64,000 nt of DNA, from positions 4,464,785-4,528,784 of the forward strand of contig NZ_GG657738.1 of assembly GCF_000158815.1 (NCBI RefSeq). Reading direction: 5' to 3'. The DNA comes from Micromonospora sp. ATCC 39149. Its GTDB lineage: Bacteria > Actinomycetota > Actinomycetes > Mycobacteriales > Micromonosporaceae. Of this stretch, positions 26,664 through 33,775 are shown piece by piece; the first letter of the stretch is position 1; the number at the start of each line of letters is the position of its first letter. The position numbers and the translations under genes are program-made. Under the pieces are notes generated by a model. It was not told the origin of the DNA and did no database searches. It saw only the letters and a list, made by a program, of their open reading frames with translations.

Positions 26664-27077
26664 TCAGGCCAGCGCCGCCGCCACCCGTTCGGCGTACGAC
26701 CGGGCCTCGGCGTCGTCGGCGTAGCGGGTGCGGGGCCAGAAGAACCCGCGCAGGCCGTCGCCCTTCGTCCTCGGCACCACGTGGGTGTGCAGGTGCGGCA
26801 CCGACTGGGACACCTTGTTGTTCACCGCCACGAACGTGCCGCCGGCCCCCAGGCCCGTCTCGACGGCCACGGAGAGCCGCTGGACCAGCCCGAAGTAGCC
26901 GGGCAGGTCGTCCGCCGGCAGGTCGGCCAGGGCGACCAGGTGGGCGCGCGGCACCACCAGCACGTGGCCCCGGAACACCGGCCGGGTGTCGAGGAACGCC
27001 ACCCCCTGCGGGGTGTCGGCGACCCGGAACGCCGGAACGTCGCCGGCCACGATCGCGCAGAACACACACCCACCCAT
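26664..27077 (-). CDS. HIT-family nucleotide-binding protein
   Basis: A 137-residue protein of the histidine triad superfamily, which hydrolyses or transfers nucleotidyl groups (AMP-lysine, Ap4A and similar). The triad is HLHTHVV (His95, His97, His99). Cys4 and Cys7 in MGGCVFCAIVAG form the CxxC often seen at the N-terminus of HIT proteins. The start is ATG 27077: TACCCT is exactly seven bases upstream on the same strand and no ribosome-binding site is visible, so a leaderless transcript is likely. It shares a 33-base divergent promoter region with metB. Confidence 0.9.
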   Translation of the reverse strand: MGGCVFCAIVAGDVPAFRVADTPQGVAFLDTRPVFRGHVLVVPRAHLVALADLPADDLPGYFGLVQRLSVAVETGLGAGGTFVAVNNKVSQSVPHLHTHVVPRTKGDGLRGFFWPRTRYADDAEARSYAERVAAALA

Positions 27078-27084
27078 CCGTCGC

Positions 27085-27103
27085 AGGGTAGTCCCGCTAA
27101 CGT
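27085..27103. promoter_or_regulatory. Back-to-back leaderless promoters (HIT gene and metB)
   Basis: On the minus strand TACCCT (27090-27085) ends seven bases before the ATG of the HIT gene. On the plus strand TAACGT (27098-27103) ends seven bases before the ATG of metB. The two start codons are only 33 bases apart, so the -35 region of each promoter must overlap the other gene's 5' end. Confidence 0.55.
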
Positions 27104-27110
27104 CTCGGTA

Positions 27111-28253
27111 ATGAACCACGGCTTCGAGACGCTCGCGATCCACGCCGGCCAGGACCCGGAGGCCCGCACCGGCGCGGTGATCCCACCGATCTACCAGACC
27201 AGCACCTACGCCCAGGACGCCGTCGGCGCTCCCCGGCAGGGCTACGAGTACAGCCGATCCGGCAACCCCACCCGCGACGCGCTCCAGGAGTGCCTCGCCG
27301 CGCTGGAGGGTGGCCCCGTCGGGCTGGCCTTCGCCAGCGGGCTGGCCGCCGAGGACACCCTGCTGCGTGCCGTCTGCAAGCCGGGTGACCATGTGGTGAT
27401 CCCGGACGACGCGTACGGCGGCACGTACCGGCTGTTCGCGAAGGTCGCGCAGCGGTGGGGGCTGACGTACACGCCGGCGAAGGTCTCCGACGCCGACGCC
27501 GTGCACGCCGCGATCCGCCCCGGTGTCACGCGGATCGTGTGGCTGGAGACGCCGACGAACCCGCTGCTCGGCATCGCCGACATCGCCGCCCTGGCCGCCG
27601 TGGCCCACGACGCCGGCGCGCTGCTGGTGGTGGACAACACCTTCGCCTCGCCGTACCTGCAACAGCCGATCGCGCACGGCGCGGACGTGGTGGTGCACTC
27701 CACCACCAAGTACGTCGGCGGGCACTCCGACGTCGTCGGCGGTGCGCTGGTCGCCGCCGACCGGAGCCTCGGCGAGGAACTGCGCTACCACCAGAACGCG
27801 ATGGGGGCGGTCAACGGCCCGTTCGACGCCTGGCTGACCCTGCGCGGCATCAAGACCCTCGGCGTACGGATGGACCGGCACTGCGACAACGCCGAGCGGA
27901 TCGCCGCGTACCTGGACGGGCACCCCAGGGTCGGCCAGGTGATCTACCCGGGCCTGCCGTCGCACCCCGGACACGAGGTCGCCGCCAAGCAGATGCGCCG
28001 CTTCGGGGGCATGATCTCCTTCCGGGCTGCCGGCGGGGAGGAGCACGCCGTGCAGATCTGCAACCGGGCCAAGCTGTTCGTGCTCGCCGAGTCCCTCGGC
28101 GGGGTGGAATCCCTGATCGAGCACCCGGGCCGGATGACACACGCAAGTGCCGCCGGCTCGCCGCTTGAAGTTCCCGGCGATCTCGTGCGACTGTCTGTCG
28201 GCATCGAGACGGTCGACGACCTGCTCGCCGATCTGGAGCAGGCGCTGGGCTGA
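27111..28253 (+). CDS. metB: Cystathionine gamma-synthase/lyase (MetB-type)
   Basis: A 380-residue PLP enzyme of the Cys/Met metabolism family. The PLP lysine is Lys200 in VHSTTKYVGGHSDVVGGA; YEYSRSGNPTR (about residues 45-55), LVVDNTFASPYLQQP and SLGGVESLIEHPGRMTHAS are family signatures. Such enzymes either make cystathionine from an activated homoserine and cysteine or cleave it; sequence alone does not decide. Cbs at 15861 supplies the reverse-transsulfuration partner. ATG 27111 lies seven bases after TAACGT with no ribosome-binding site, a leaderless arrangement. The stop is 22 bases before the amidase start, so the two may be co-transcribed. Confidence 0.92.
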   Translation: MNHGFETLAIHAGQDPEARTGAVIPPIYQTSTYAQDAVGAPRQGYEYSRSGNPTRDALQECLAALEGGPVGLAFASGLAAEDTLLRAVCKPGDHVVIPDDAYGGTYRLFAKVAQRWGLTYTPAKVSDADAVHAAIRPGVTRIVWLETPTNPLLGIADIAALAAVAHDAGALLVVDNTFASPYLQQPIAHGADVVVHSTTKYVGGHSDVVGGALVAADRSLGEELRYHQNAMGAVNGPFDAWLTLRGIKTLGVRMDRHCDNAERIAAYLDGHPRVGQVIYPGLPSHPGHEVAAKQMRRFGGMISFRAAGGEEHAVQICNRAKLFVLAESLGGVESLIEHPGRMTHASAAGSPLEVPGDLVRLSVGIETVDDLLADLEQALG

Positions 28254-28275
28254 CCGCTGGCGGGGGAGGGTGGCC

Positions 28276-29680
28276 GTGCAGGACATCATGCCGACCTGGG
28301 TGGGGGCGACCGCGAAACAGATCGCTCGCGGCGTACGCCGGGGTGACGTCTCCGCCACCCAGGTCGTGGCCGATCACCTCGACCACATCGCCCGGGCCGA
28401 CGCCGATCTCGCCGCGTTCCGCACGGTGCGCGGCGGGGAGGCGATCACCGAGGCGGAGAAGGTCGACGAGCAGGAGGACCTGGCCAACCTGCCGCTGGCC
28501 GGGGTGCCGGTCGCGGTCAAGGAGAACACGGCCGTCGCCGGCCTGCCCACCTGGAACGGCTCGGCGGCGGTGCGCAGCGCCGTCGCCGAGGCCGACCACG
28601 AGGTGGTCCGGCGGCTGCGCGGCGCGGGTGCCGTGATCCTCGGGGTGACCCGGATGCCCGAGCTGGGCCTGTGGGCGCTCACCGACGACGCGAGCGCGGT
28701 CACCCGCAACCCGTGGGACCCCCGGCGCACCCCCGGCGGCTCGTCCGGCGGCGCGGCGGCGGCGGTGGCCGCCGGGCTGGTGCCGATGGCGCACGGCAAC
28801 GACGGCCTCGGCTCGATCCGCATCCCGGCGGCGTGCTGCGGGCTGGTCGGGCTCAAGCCGGGCCGGGGTGTGGTGCCGCGCCAGCTCGGCGCCGACGACT
28901 GGTTCGGCCTCACCGAGCACGGCATGCTGACGTCCACGGTCGCCGACGCGGCCGTCGGCTTCCAGGTGCTCGCCGGCCGCCCGCAGGAGAAGCTGGTCCC
29001 GCCGCAGCGGCTGCGGGTCGGTGTCTCGCTGCGTTCCCCGGTGCGCGGCGTCGCGCCGGACGCGCCGAACCGGGACGCGGTCGCCGCCGCCGGCCGGCTG
29101 CTCGCCCGCCGCCGGTCACGACACCGTCCGCGCCGACCCGGTCTACCCGACCCGCCTCGGCCTGGCCGGCCTCGCCACCTGGTTCGCCGCTGCCGCCGCC
29201 GACGTGCGGGCCGCCGGGCTCGACCCGCGCGGCCTCCAGCGGCGCAGCCGCCGACACGTCGCGCTGGGCGAGTGGGCACAGCGCCGGGGGTACGTGCGCG
29301 AGTCCGACCGGGCCGCCTGGCGCGAGCGGTCCATCGGCTACTTCGCCGACCACTCGGTCGACCTGCTGCTCACCCCGGCCCTGGCCGGGCCGCCACCGGA
29401 GGCCGCCGGCTGGTCCGACCGGTCCTGGTCGGCGAACATGAGGGCCAGCATCCGGTACGCCCCGTACGCCGCCCCGTGGAACATCGCCGGCCTGCCCGCG
29501 ATCGTGGTGCCCGTGGGTCGCCGCCCCGACGGGCTGCCGGTGGCGGTGCAACTCGTCGGCCCGCCCGGCTCGGAGCTGCTGCTGCTCGGTGTCGCCGGCC
29601 AGTTCGAGATGCAGGCCCCGTGGGCCCGGCACGCCCCCGGCTACCCCCAGGTCGGCACGGGGTCACCGGCCTCCGCCTGA
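28276..29680 (+). pseudogene. Amidase, interrupted by a +1 frameshift
   Basis: The frame opened by GTG 28276 (GGGGAGGG just upstream) encodes a standard amidase-signature enzyme: Lys82 in VPVAVKENTA, the Ser pair in TPGGSSGGAA (156-157) and Ser180 in GLGSIRIPAACCG. At 29105-29107 a run CCC has one base more than the protein needs. After RLLA the first frame becomes Arg-rich nonsense, running to 29709. The second frame continues the amidase (AAGHDTVRADPVYPTRLG ... NIAGLPAIVVPVG) to TGA 29680. Joined, the product would be about 467 residues, normal for the family. Either the gene is inactive or one base is a sequencing error in a C run. Confidence 0.85.
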
Positions 29681-29769
29681 CCAACCAGCGCGGCGTTGTC
29701 AACCCGTAGCCGCAGGTAGCGGCCAGTGTCGCCGCCGGTGGCGGGACCGGTGGGTGGCACGATCGGGGT

Positions 29770-30990
29770 ATGACGGAACTGGTCGGCCTCGCCGAGGTAC
29801 GCGCCGCGCGGGAACTGCTCGCCGGAGTCACCCGCACCACCCCGCTGGAGCCCTCCCGCCCGCTGAGCGCCGCGCTCGGCGGGCCGGTCTGGCTCAAGTG
29901 CGAGAACGTGCAGCGCGCCGGCTCGTACAAGGTGCGCGGGGCGTACGTGCGGATCTCCCGGCTGTCGGCGGCGGAGCGCGACCGGGGGGTGGTGGCCGCG
30001 AGCGCCGGCAACCACGCCCAGGGGGTGGCGCTGGCGGCCGGGCTGGTCGGCACGCACGCCACCGTGTTCATGCCGGTGAACGCGCCGCTGCCGAAGGTCG
30101 CCGCCACCAAGGGGTACGGCGCGCAGGTCGAGTTGGCTGGCAGCACCGTCGACGAGTCGCTGGTGGCGGCGCAGTCCTTCGCCGAGCGGACCGGGGCGGT
30201 CCTCATCCACCCGTTCGACCATCCGGACGTGATCGCCGGGCAGGGCACCGTGGCGCTGGAGATCCTGGAACAGTGCCCGGACGTGAAGACGATCGTCGCC
30301 GGGGTCGGCGGGGGCGGCCTGATCTCCGGCATAGCGGTGGCGGCGAAGGCGCTGCGGCCCGACGTGCGGCTGGTCGGGGTGCAGGCGGCGGGCGCGGCGG
30401 CGTACCCGCCCTCGCTGGCGGCCGGCGAGCCGGTGCGGCTGTCGGCGTTCAGCACCATCGCCGACGGCATCGCGGTGGGCCGCCCGGGGGAGATCACCTT
30501 CAGCCACGTCCGCAAGCTCGTCGACGAGATCGTCACGGTCACCGAGGAGGACATCTCCCGGGCGCTGCTGATGCTGCTGGAGCGGGGCAAGCAGGTGGTC
30601 GAGCCGGCTGGCGCGGTGGGGGTGGCGGCGCTGCTGGCCGGTGCGGTGCGGGTCGAGACGCCGGTGGTGGCGGTGCTCTCCGGCGGCAACATCGACCCGC
30701 TGCTGATGCTGCGGGTGATCGAGCACGGGCTCGCGGCGGCCGGGCGCTACCTGCGGGTGACCGTGCGCTGCTCGGACCGCCCGGGTCAGCTCGCCTCGCT
30801 GCTCAGCGAGATCGCCGAGCACCGGGCGAACGTGGTCGACGTGGAGCACCAGCGGGCCAATCCGCACCTTCGGCTCGGCGAGGTGGAGGTGGCGCTGTCG
30901 GTGGAGACCCGCGGCGTCGAGCACTCCGACACGCTGATCAGCGCCCTGCGCGCCAGCGGCTACCAGGTGGTCTTCGCCGCCGACCGCTGA
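29770..30990 (+). CDS. ilvA: Threonine ammonia-lyase (threonine dehydratase)
   Basis: A 406-residue PLP enzyme converting threonine to 2-oxobutanoate and ammonia. The PLP lysine is Lys54 in AGSYKVRGAYV; SAGNHAQGVALAA and the Gly-rich GVGGGGLISGIAV loop are family signatures. A C-terminal ACT domain occupies about residues 325-406 (RYLRVTVRCSDRPGQLASLLSEI). One ACT-like unit and this length fit the shorter TdcB/catabolic or actinobacterial type rather than the 500-residue biosynthetic IlvA. Start ATG 29770: CACGAT lies six bases before it, a weaker leaderless pattern. Convergent with greA, with repeat copy 3 between them. Confidence 0.92.
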   Translation: MTELVGLAEVRAARELLAGVTRTTPLEPSRPLSAALGGPVWLKCENVQRAGSYKVRGAYVRISRLSAAERDRGVVAASAGNHAQGVALAAGLVGTHATVFMPVNAPLPKVAATKGYGAQVELAGSTVDESLVAAQSFAERTGAVLIHPFDHPDVIAGQGTVALEILEQCPDVKTIVAGVGGGGLISGIAVAAKALRPDVRLVGVQAAGAAAYPPSLAAGEPVRLSAFSTIADGIAVGRPGEITFSHVRKLVDEIVTVTEEDISRALLMLLERGKQVVEPAGAVGVAALLAGAVRVETPVVAVLSGGNIDPLLMLRVIEHGLAAAGRYLRVTVRCSDRPGQLASLLSEIAEHRANVVDVEHQRANPHLRLGEVEVALSVETRGVEHSDTLISALRASGYQVVFAADR

Positions 30991-30994
30991 GGTG

Positions 30995-31049
30995 TGAGGA
31001 AGGGCCCCTTGTCAACGCGTTCCGTCGTACAGGGGGCCCTTGCTGACAC
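30995..31049. repeat. GGGGCCCC-cored dispersed repeat, copy 3 (two-core form)
   Basis: Two cores are present: GAGGAAGGGCCCCTTGTCAA near 30996-31014 and CAGGGGGCCCTTGC near 31030-31043, linked by CGCGTTCCGTCGTA. In reverse complement this matches copies 4-6. It lies between the convergent ilvA and greA genes, where it could also act as a terminator. Confidence 0.75.
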
Positions 31050-31069
31050 GTTGGGGTCGGGCCGGTGGG

Positions 31070-31570
31070 TCAGCCGGTGAACGGCTCGAACCTGACCACC
31101 GTCACCTTGATGTCCGCGCCGCTCGGCGCGGTGTAGGTCACGGTCTGCCCGGGCCGGGTGCCCAGGATCGACTTGCCCAGCGCCGACTCGGGGCTGTAGA
31201 CGGTCAGCTCCGTGGTGGAGGAGATCTCCCGCGAACCGAGCAGGAAGGTTTCGGTGTCGTCGGTGTCGTCGTCGAAGTAGATCGTGACGACCATGCCGGG
31301 GGAGACCGTGTCGGCGCTCGGTGCCTCGCCGACCTGGGCGGTGCGGAGCAGCTCCTTCAAGTAGAGGATCCGCCCCTCCTGCTTGCCCTGCTCCTCGCGG
31401 GCGGCGTGGTAGCCACCGTTCTCCCTGAGGTCGCCCTCCTCGCGCCGCGCGTTGATCTCGGCCGCGATAGCCGGCCGGTTGGCGATCAGCTCGTCGAGCT
31501 CAGCCTGGAGGCGGTCGTGAGCGTCCTGGGACAGCCAGGTGGCGGGCGCCTCGTTTCCGTTGTTGGACAC
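31070..31570 (-). CDS. greA: Transcription elongation factor GreA
   Basis: A 166-residue factor that enters the RNA polymerase secondary channel and stimulates cleavage of backtracked RNA. The N-terminal coiled coil (about residues 12-85) includes the acidic tip region ARREEGDLRENGGYHAAREEQG. The C-terminal FKBP-like domain includes SALGKSILGTRPGQTVTY. Start is GTG 31570 with GAGGAG eight bases upstream. The order greA-DUF4307-mca matches M. tuberculosis Rv1080c-Rv1082 (from memory). A TAACTT about 45 bases upstream on the minus strand may be its -10. Confidence 0.95.
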   Translation of the reverse strand: MSNNGNEAPATWLSQDAHDRLQAELDELIANRPAIAAEINARREEGDLRENGGYHAAREEQGKQEGRILYLKELLRTAQVGEAPSADTVSPGMVVTIYFDDDTDDTETFLLGSREISSTTELTVYSPESALGKSILGTRPGQTVTYTAPSGADIKVTVVRFEPFTG

Positions 31571-31710
31571 AGGCGATCTCCTCGGTTGTGCGGACTGGCT
31601 GACGGGTGAACCACCAAGTTACCAGTGTGGTGCCCGTCCGGGTGCGTACGATCACCGCAGGTGCTGGCGACGGAACCTGCGGTGCGCGTGACGGATGCTG
31701 TTTCAGCAGC

Positions 31711-32145
31711 TCAGCCGGCTGGGCGGCAGCGCACCACCTCACCGATGAAAGGTCGGGCGGTGGTGGCCAGCCGGTGCCGGGCGGCGGCCTGGGACCCGCC
31801 CGGCCGGGCGGTCACGGTCACCTCCTCGCGGGCCACCTCGGCCCCGTCGTGCGAGCGGGCCCGCAGCACACAGGTCGCCGAGCCGCCCGCCGGCACCGTC
31901 ACCCGGAAGTCGATCACCACCTGGGAGTCGGTGATGTCCGTGTACGTGATCACCTGGGCGTCGTAGTCGGGGTCGCCGTATTTGCCGTACATGCTGAACG
32001 CGGCCAGCCCGAGCGCCACCACCAGAGCGGCGGCGAGCAGCGCGACCAGTGCCGGCCGGCGCCGCGCCGGCTCGCGACGCCGGCCGTAGCGGCCCGGCGG
32101 GAACGCGGGCGCGCCGGAGGTGAGTGTGGCGTGCGTCTCGGTCAC
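31711..32145 (-). CDS. DUF4307 membrane protein
   Basis: A 144-residue protein with one membrane helix ([20 protein letters not shown], about residues 33-52) and an outer beta-rich domain (about residues 60-144) that starts [29 protein letters not shown], read in two parts, typical of DUF4307. Two cysteines (ATCVLRA and VVRCRPAG) may form a disulphide. GTG 32145 is chosen because AGGAG is ten bases upstream; ATG 32202 is in frame but has no site. Position between greA and mca is conserved in actinobacteria, but the function is unknown. Confidence 0.85.
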   Translation of the reverse strand: MTETHATLTSGAPAFPPGRYGRRREPARRRPALVALLAAALVVALGLAAFSMYGKYGDPDYDAQVITYTDITDSQVVIDFRVTVPAGGSATCVLRARSHDGAEVAREEVTVTARPGGSQAAARHRLATTARPFIGEVVRCRPAG

Positions 32146-32236
32146 CGGCGGCTTTCTCCTGGCATTGTTGTCGGCCCCATCGGCAAGAATGGCAGAGTCC
32201 AATCTTCCCAGCCCGGCGTTGGCTTGTGGACAAGTC

Positions 32237-32264
32237 CCTCAGTCACCTTCGCTGAGGTAAGGAT
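32237..32264 (+). promoter_or_regulatory. Inverted repeat and -10-like element upstream of mca
   Basis: CCTCAG (32237-32242) and CTGAGG (32252-32257) are separated by nine bases and directly followed by TAAGGAT (32258-32264), a good -10. This could be an operator overlapping the promoter of mca. TTGTGGACA lies about 30 bases further upstream. Confidence 0.4.
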
Positions 32265-32325
32265 GACAGGTCGGCGGGCGACGCCGGCAGGCAGCGCCGG
32301 TGGGCACAGACGAGGAGCGCCGCAA

Positions 32326-33207
32326 GTGGCAGAGCAGCTGCGTCTCATGGCCGTCCACGCGCACCCCGACGACGAGTCGAGCAAGGGTGCCGCGACCATG
32401 GCCAAGTACGTCGCCGAGGGAGTCGACGTGCTGGTCGTGACATGTACTGGCGGTGAGCGCGGCAGCGTGCTCAACCCGAAGATGGACCGCCCGGACGTGT
32501 GGGCCAACATCGCCGAGATCCGCCGCGCGGAGATGGACGCCGCCCGCGCCATTCTCGGCGTCGAGCAGGCATGGCTGGGCTTCGTCGACTCCGGGCTGCC
32601 CGAGGGCGACCCGCTGCCGCCACTGCCCGAGGGGTGTTTCGCCCTCCAGGACGTCGAGGTCGCCGCCGGCCCGCTGGTCCGGTTGATCCGGCAGTTCCGC
32701 CCGCACGTGATCACCACGTACGACGAGGAGGGCGGCTACCCGCACCCCGACCACATCATGACCCACAAGATCAGCGTCGCCGCGTTCGACGCTGCCGGTG
32801 ACCCGGAGCGGTACCCCGACCTCGGCGAGCCCTGGCAGCCGCTCAAGCTCTACTACGACGTGGGCTTCTCCAAGGGCAAGATCCTGGCGTTGCACGAGGG
32901 CATGCTCGCCGCGGGCCTCGCCTCGCCGTACGAGGAGTGGCTCAAGCGCTGGGACGACCGTCCCGACAAGGGCCCCCGGATCACCACCCGCGTCGAGTGC
33001 GCGGACTACTTCCCGGTCCGGGACGACGCGCTGCGCGCCCACGCCACCCAGATCGACCCGGACGGCTTCTGGTTCCATGTGCCGATGGAGCTCCAGCGGC
33101 AGGCCTGGCCGACGGAGGACTTCCAGCTCGCCCGCTCGGTGGTGGACAGCCCGCTGCCCGAGTCCGACCTCTTCGCCGGGGTCCGCGAGACGGCCCGTGC
33201 CTGCTGA
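32326..33207 (+). CDS. mca: Mycothiol S-conjugate amidase
   Basis: A 293-residue zinc amidase of the LmbE/PIG-L family that cleaves mycothiol-toxin conjugates so that the mercapturate can be exported. Zinc ligands are expected at His13 and Asp16 (VHAHPDDE) and His143 (YPHPDH). The strongly conserved [15 protein letters not shown] and [20 protein letters not shown] segments favour Mca over the shorter deacetylase MshB. Start GTG 32326 has GAGGAG eight bases upstream; ATG 32263 is in frame and would add 21 Arg/Gly-rich residues. It implies that this organism uses mycothiol. A small membrane protein follows after 66 bases. Confidence 0.95.
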   Translation: MAEQLRLMAVHAHPDDESSKGAATMAKYVAEGVDVLVVTCTGGERGSVLNPKMDRPDVWANIAEIRRAEMDAARAILGVEQAWLGFVDSGLPEGDPLPPLPEGCFALQDVEVAAGPLVRLIRQFRPHVITTYDEEGGYPHPDHIMTHKISVAAFDAAGDPERYPDLGEPWQPLKLYYDVGFSKGKILALHEGMLAAGLASPYEEWLKRWDDRPDKGPRITTRVECADYFPVRDDALRAHATQIDPDGFWFHVPMELQRQAWPTEDFQLARSVVDSPLPESDLFAGVRETARAC

Positions 33208-33273
33208 TCCGGCCGTGCCCGCTGGTCCGACGCCGGGCTACCCTGGGGTCCTGCCACGATCCGGAGGAACGCC

Positions 33274-33591
33274 ATGCTGACCGCTGCCCAGGTGCTCGCG
33301 CAGAACAACTTCGGTGACACCCGCACGGGTGGCCTGGCCGGTCCGATGGGCCTCTTCCTCATCGTGCTGCTGGCCACCGCCACCGTGCTCCTCATTCGCA
33401 ACATGAACTCCCGGCTGCGCCGGCTCCCCGACCACTTCCCCGCGCCCGGCGAGCGCGCCGTTCCGGGCGGGGCGGGGGTAGCCGACGCGGGCCGGGCGGA
33501 GGCCACAGTCGTCGATCCGACAGACGGGACCCTGGGGCAGGACTCACGATCGACCACGCCCAAGGGCCCTGAGCAGCACGGGAACGGGTAA
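33274..33591 (+). CDS. Small single-helix membrane protein downstream of mca
   Basis: A 105-residue protein with GGAGGA eight bases before ATG 33274. Residues 1-24 (LAQNNFGDTRTGGLAGPMG) precede one membrane helix (LFLIVLLATATVLLIRNMNSR, about residues 27-45), then a Pro/Gly/Ala-rich disordered tail. The N-terminal segment and helix look conserved in actinobacteria; a similar small gene follows mca in M. tuberculosis (Rv1083, from memory). TACCCT at 33239-33244 may be a -10. Function unknown. Confidence 0.78.
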   Translation: MLTAAQVLAQNNFGDTRTGGLAGPMGLFLIVLLATATVLLIRNMNSRLRRLPDHFPAPGERAVPGGAGVADAGRAEATVVDPTDGTLGQDSRSTTPKGPEQHGNG

Positions 33592-33709
33592 TCGGGGCGT
33601 GATTCACGCTGAAGCCGGTCGTCGCCCCCTGTTGCGCTCCCCGGCTTTGGCTTAGCCTTCCGCCGGGGGGGCCAAAAGTCCCCAGGCCGCGCGCGGGAGG
33701 GGGGCACCG

Positions 33710-33775
33710 ATGACCGGGTCAGCGACGGCTGCCCGTTGTGCGGTGCGGCGACCAGCGGACGGGGGAGGTCGGTGA
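33710..33775 (+). CDS. Candidate 21-residue upstream ORF coupled to the GGDEF-EAL gene
   Basis: ATG 33710 is preceded by a strong GGGAGGGGGG (33695-33704) and opens a 21-codon frame rich in Ala, Arg and Gly (MTGSATAARCAVRRP at its start). Its TGA (33773-33775) overlaps the GTG start (33772) of the diguanylate cyclase gene. This layout would couple translation of the two. No homologue is recognised, so the ORF may serve only as a translational regulator. It could also be chance. Confidence 0.35.
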   Translation: MTGSATAARCAVRRPADGGGR

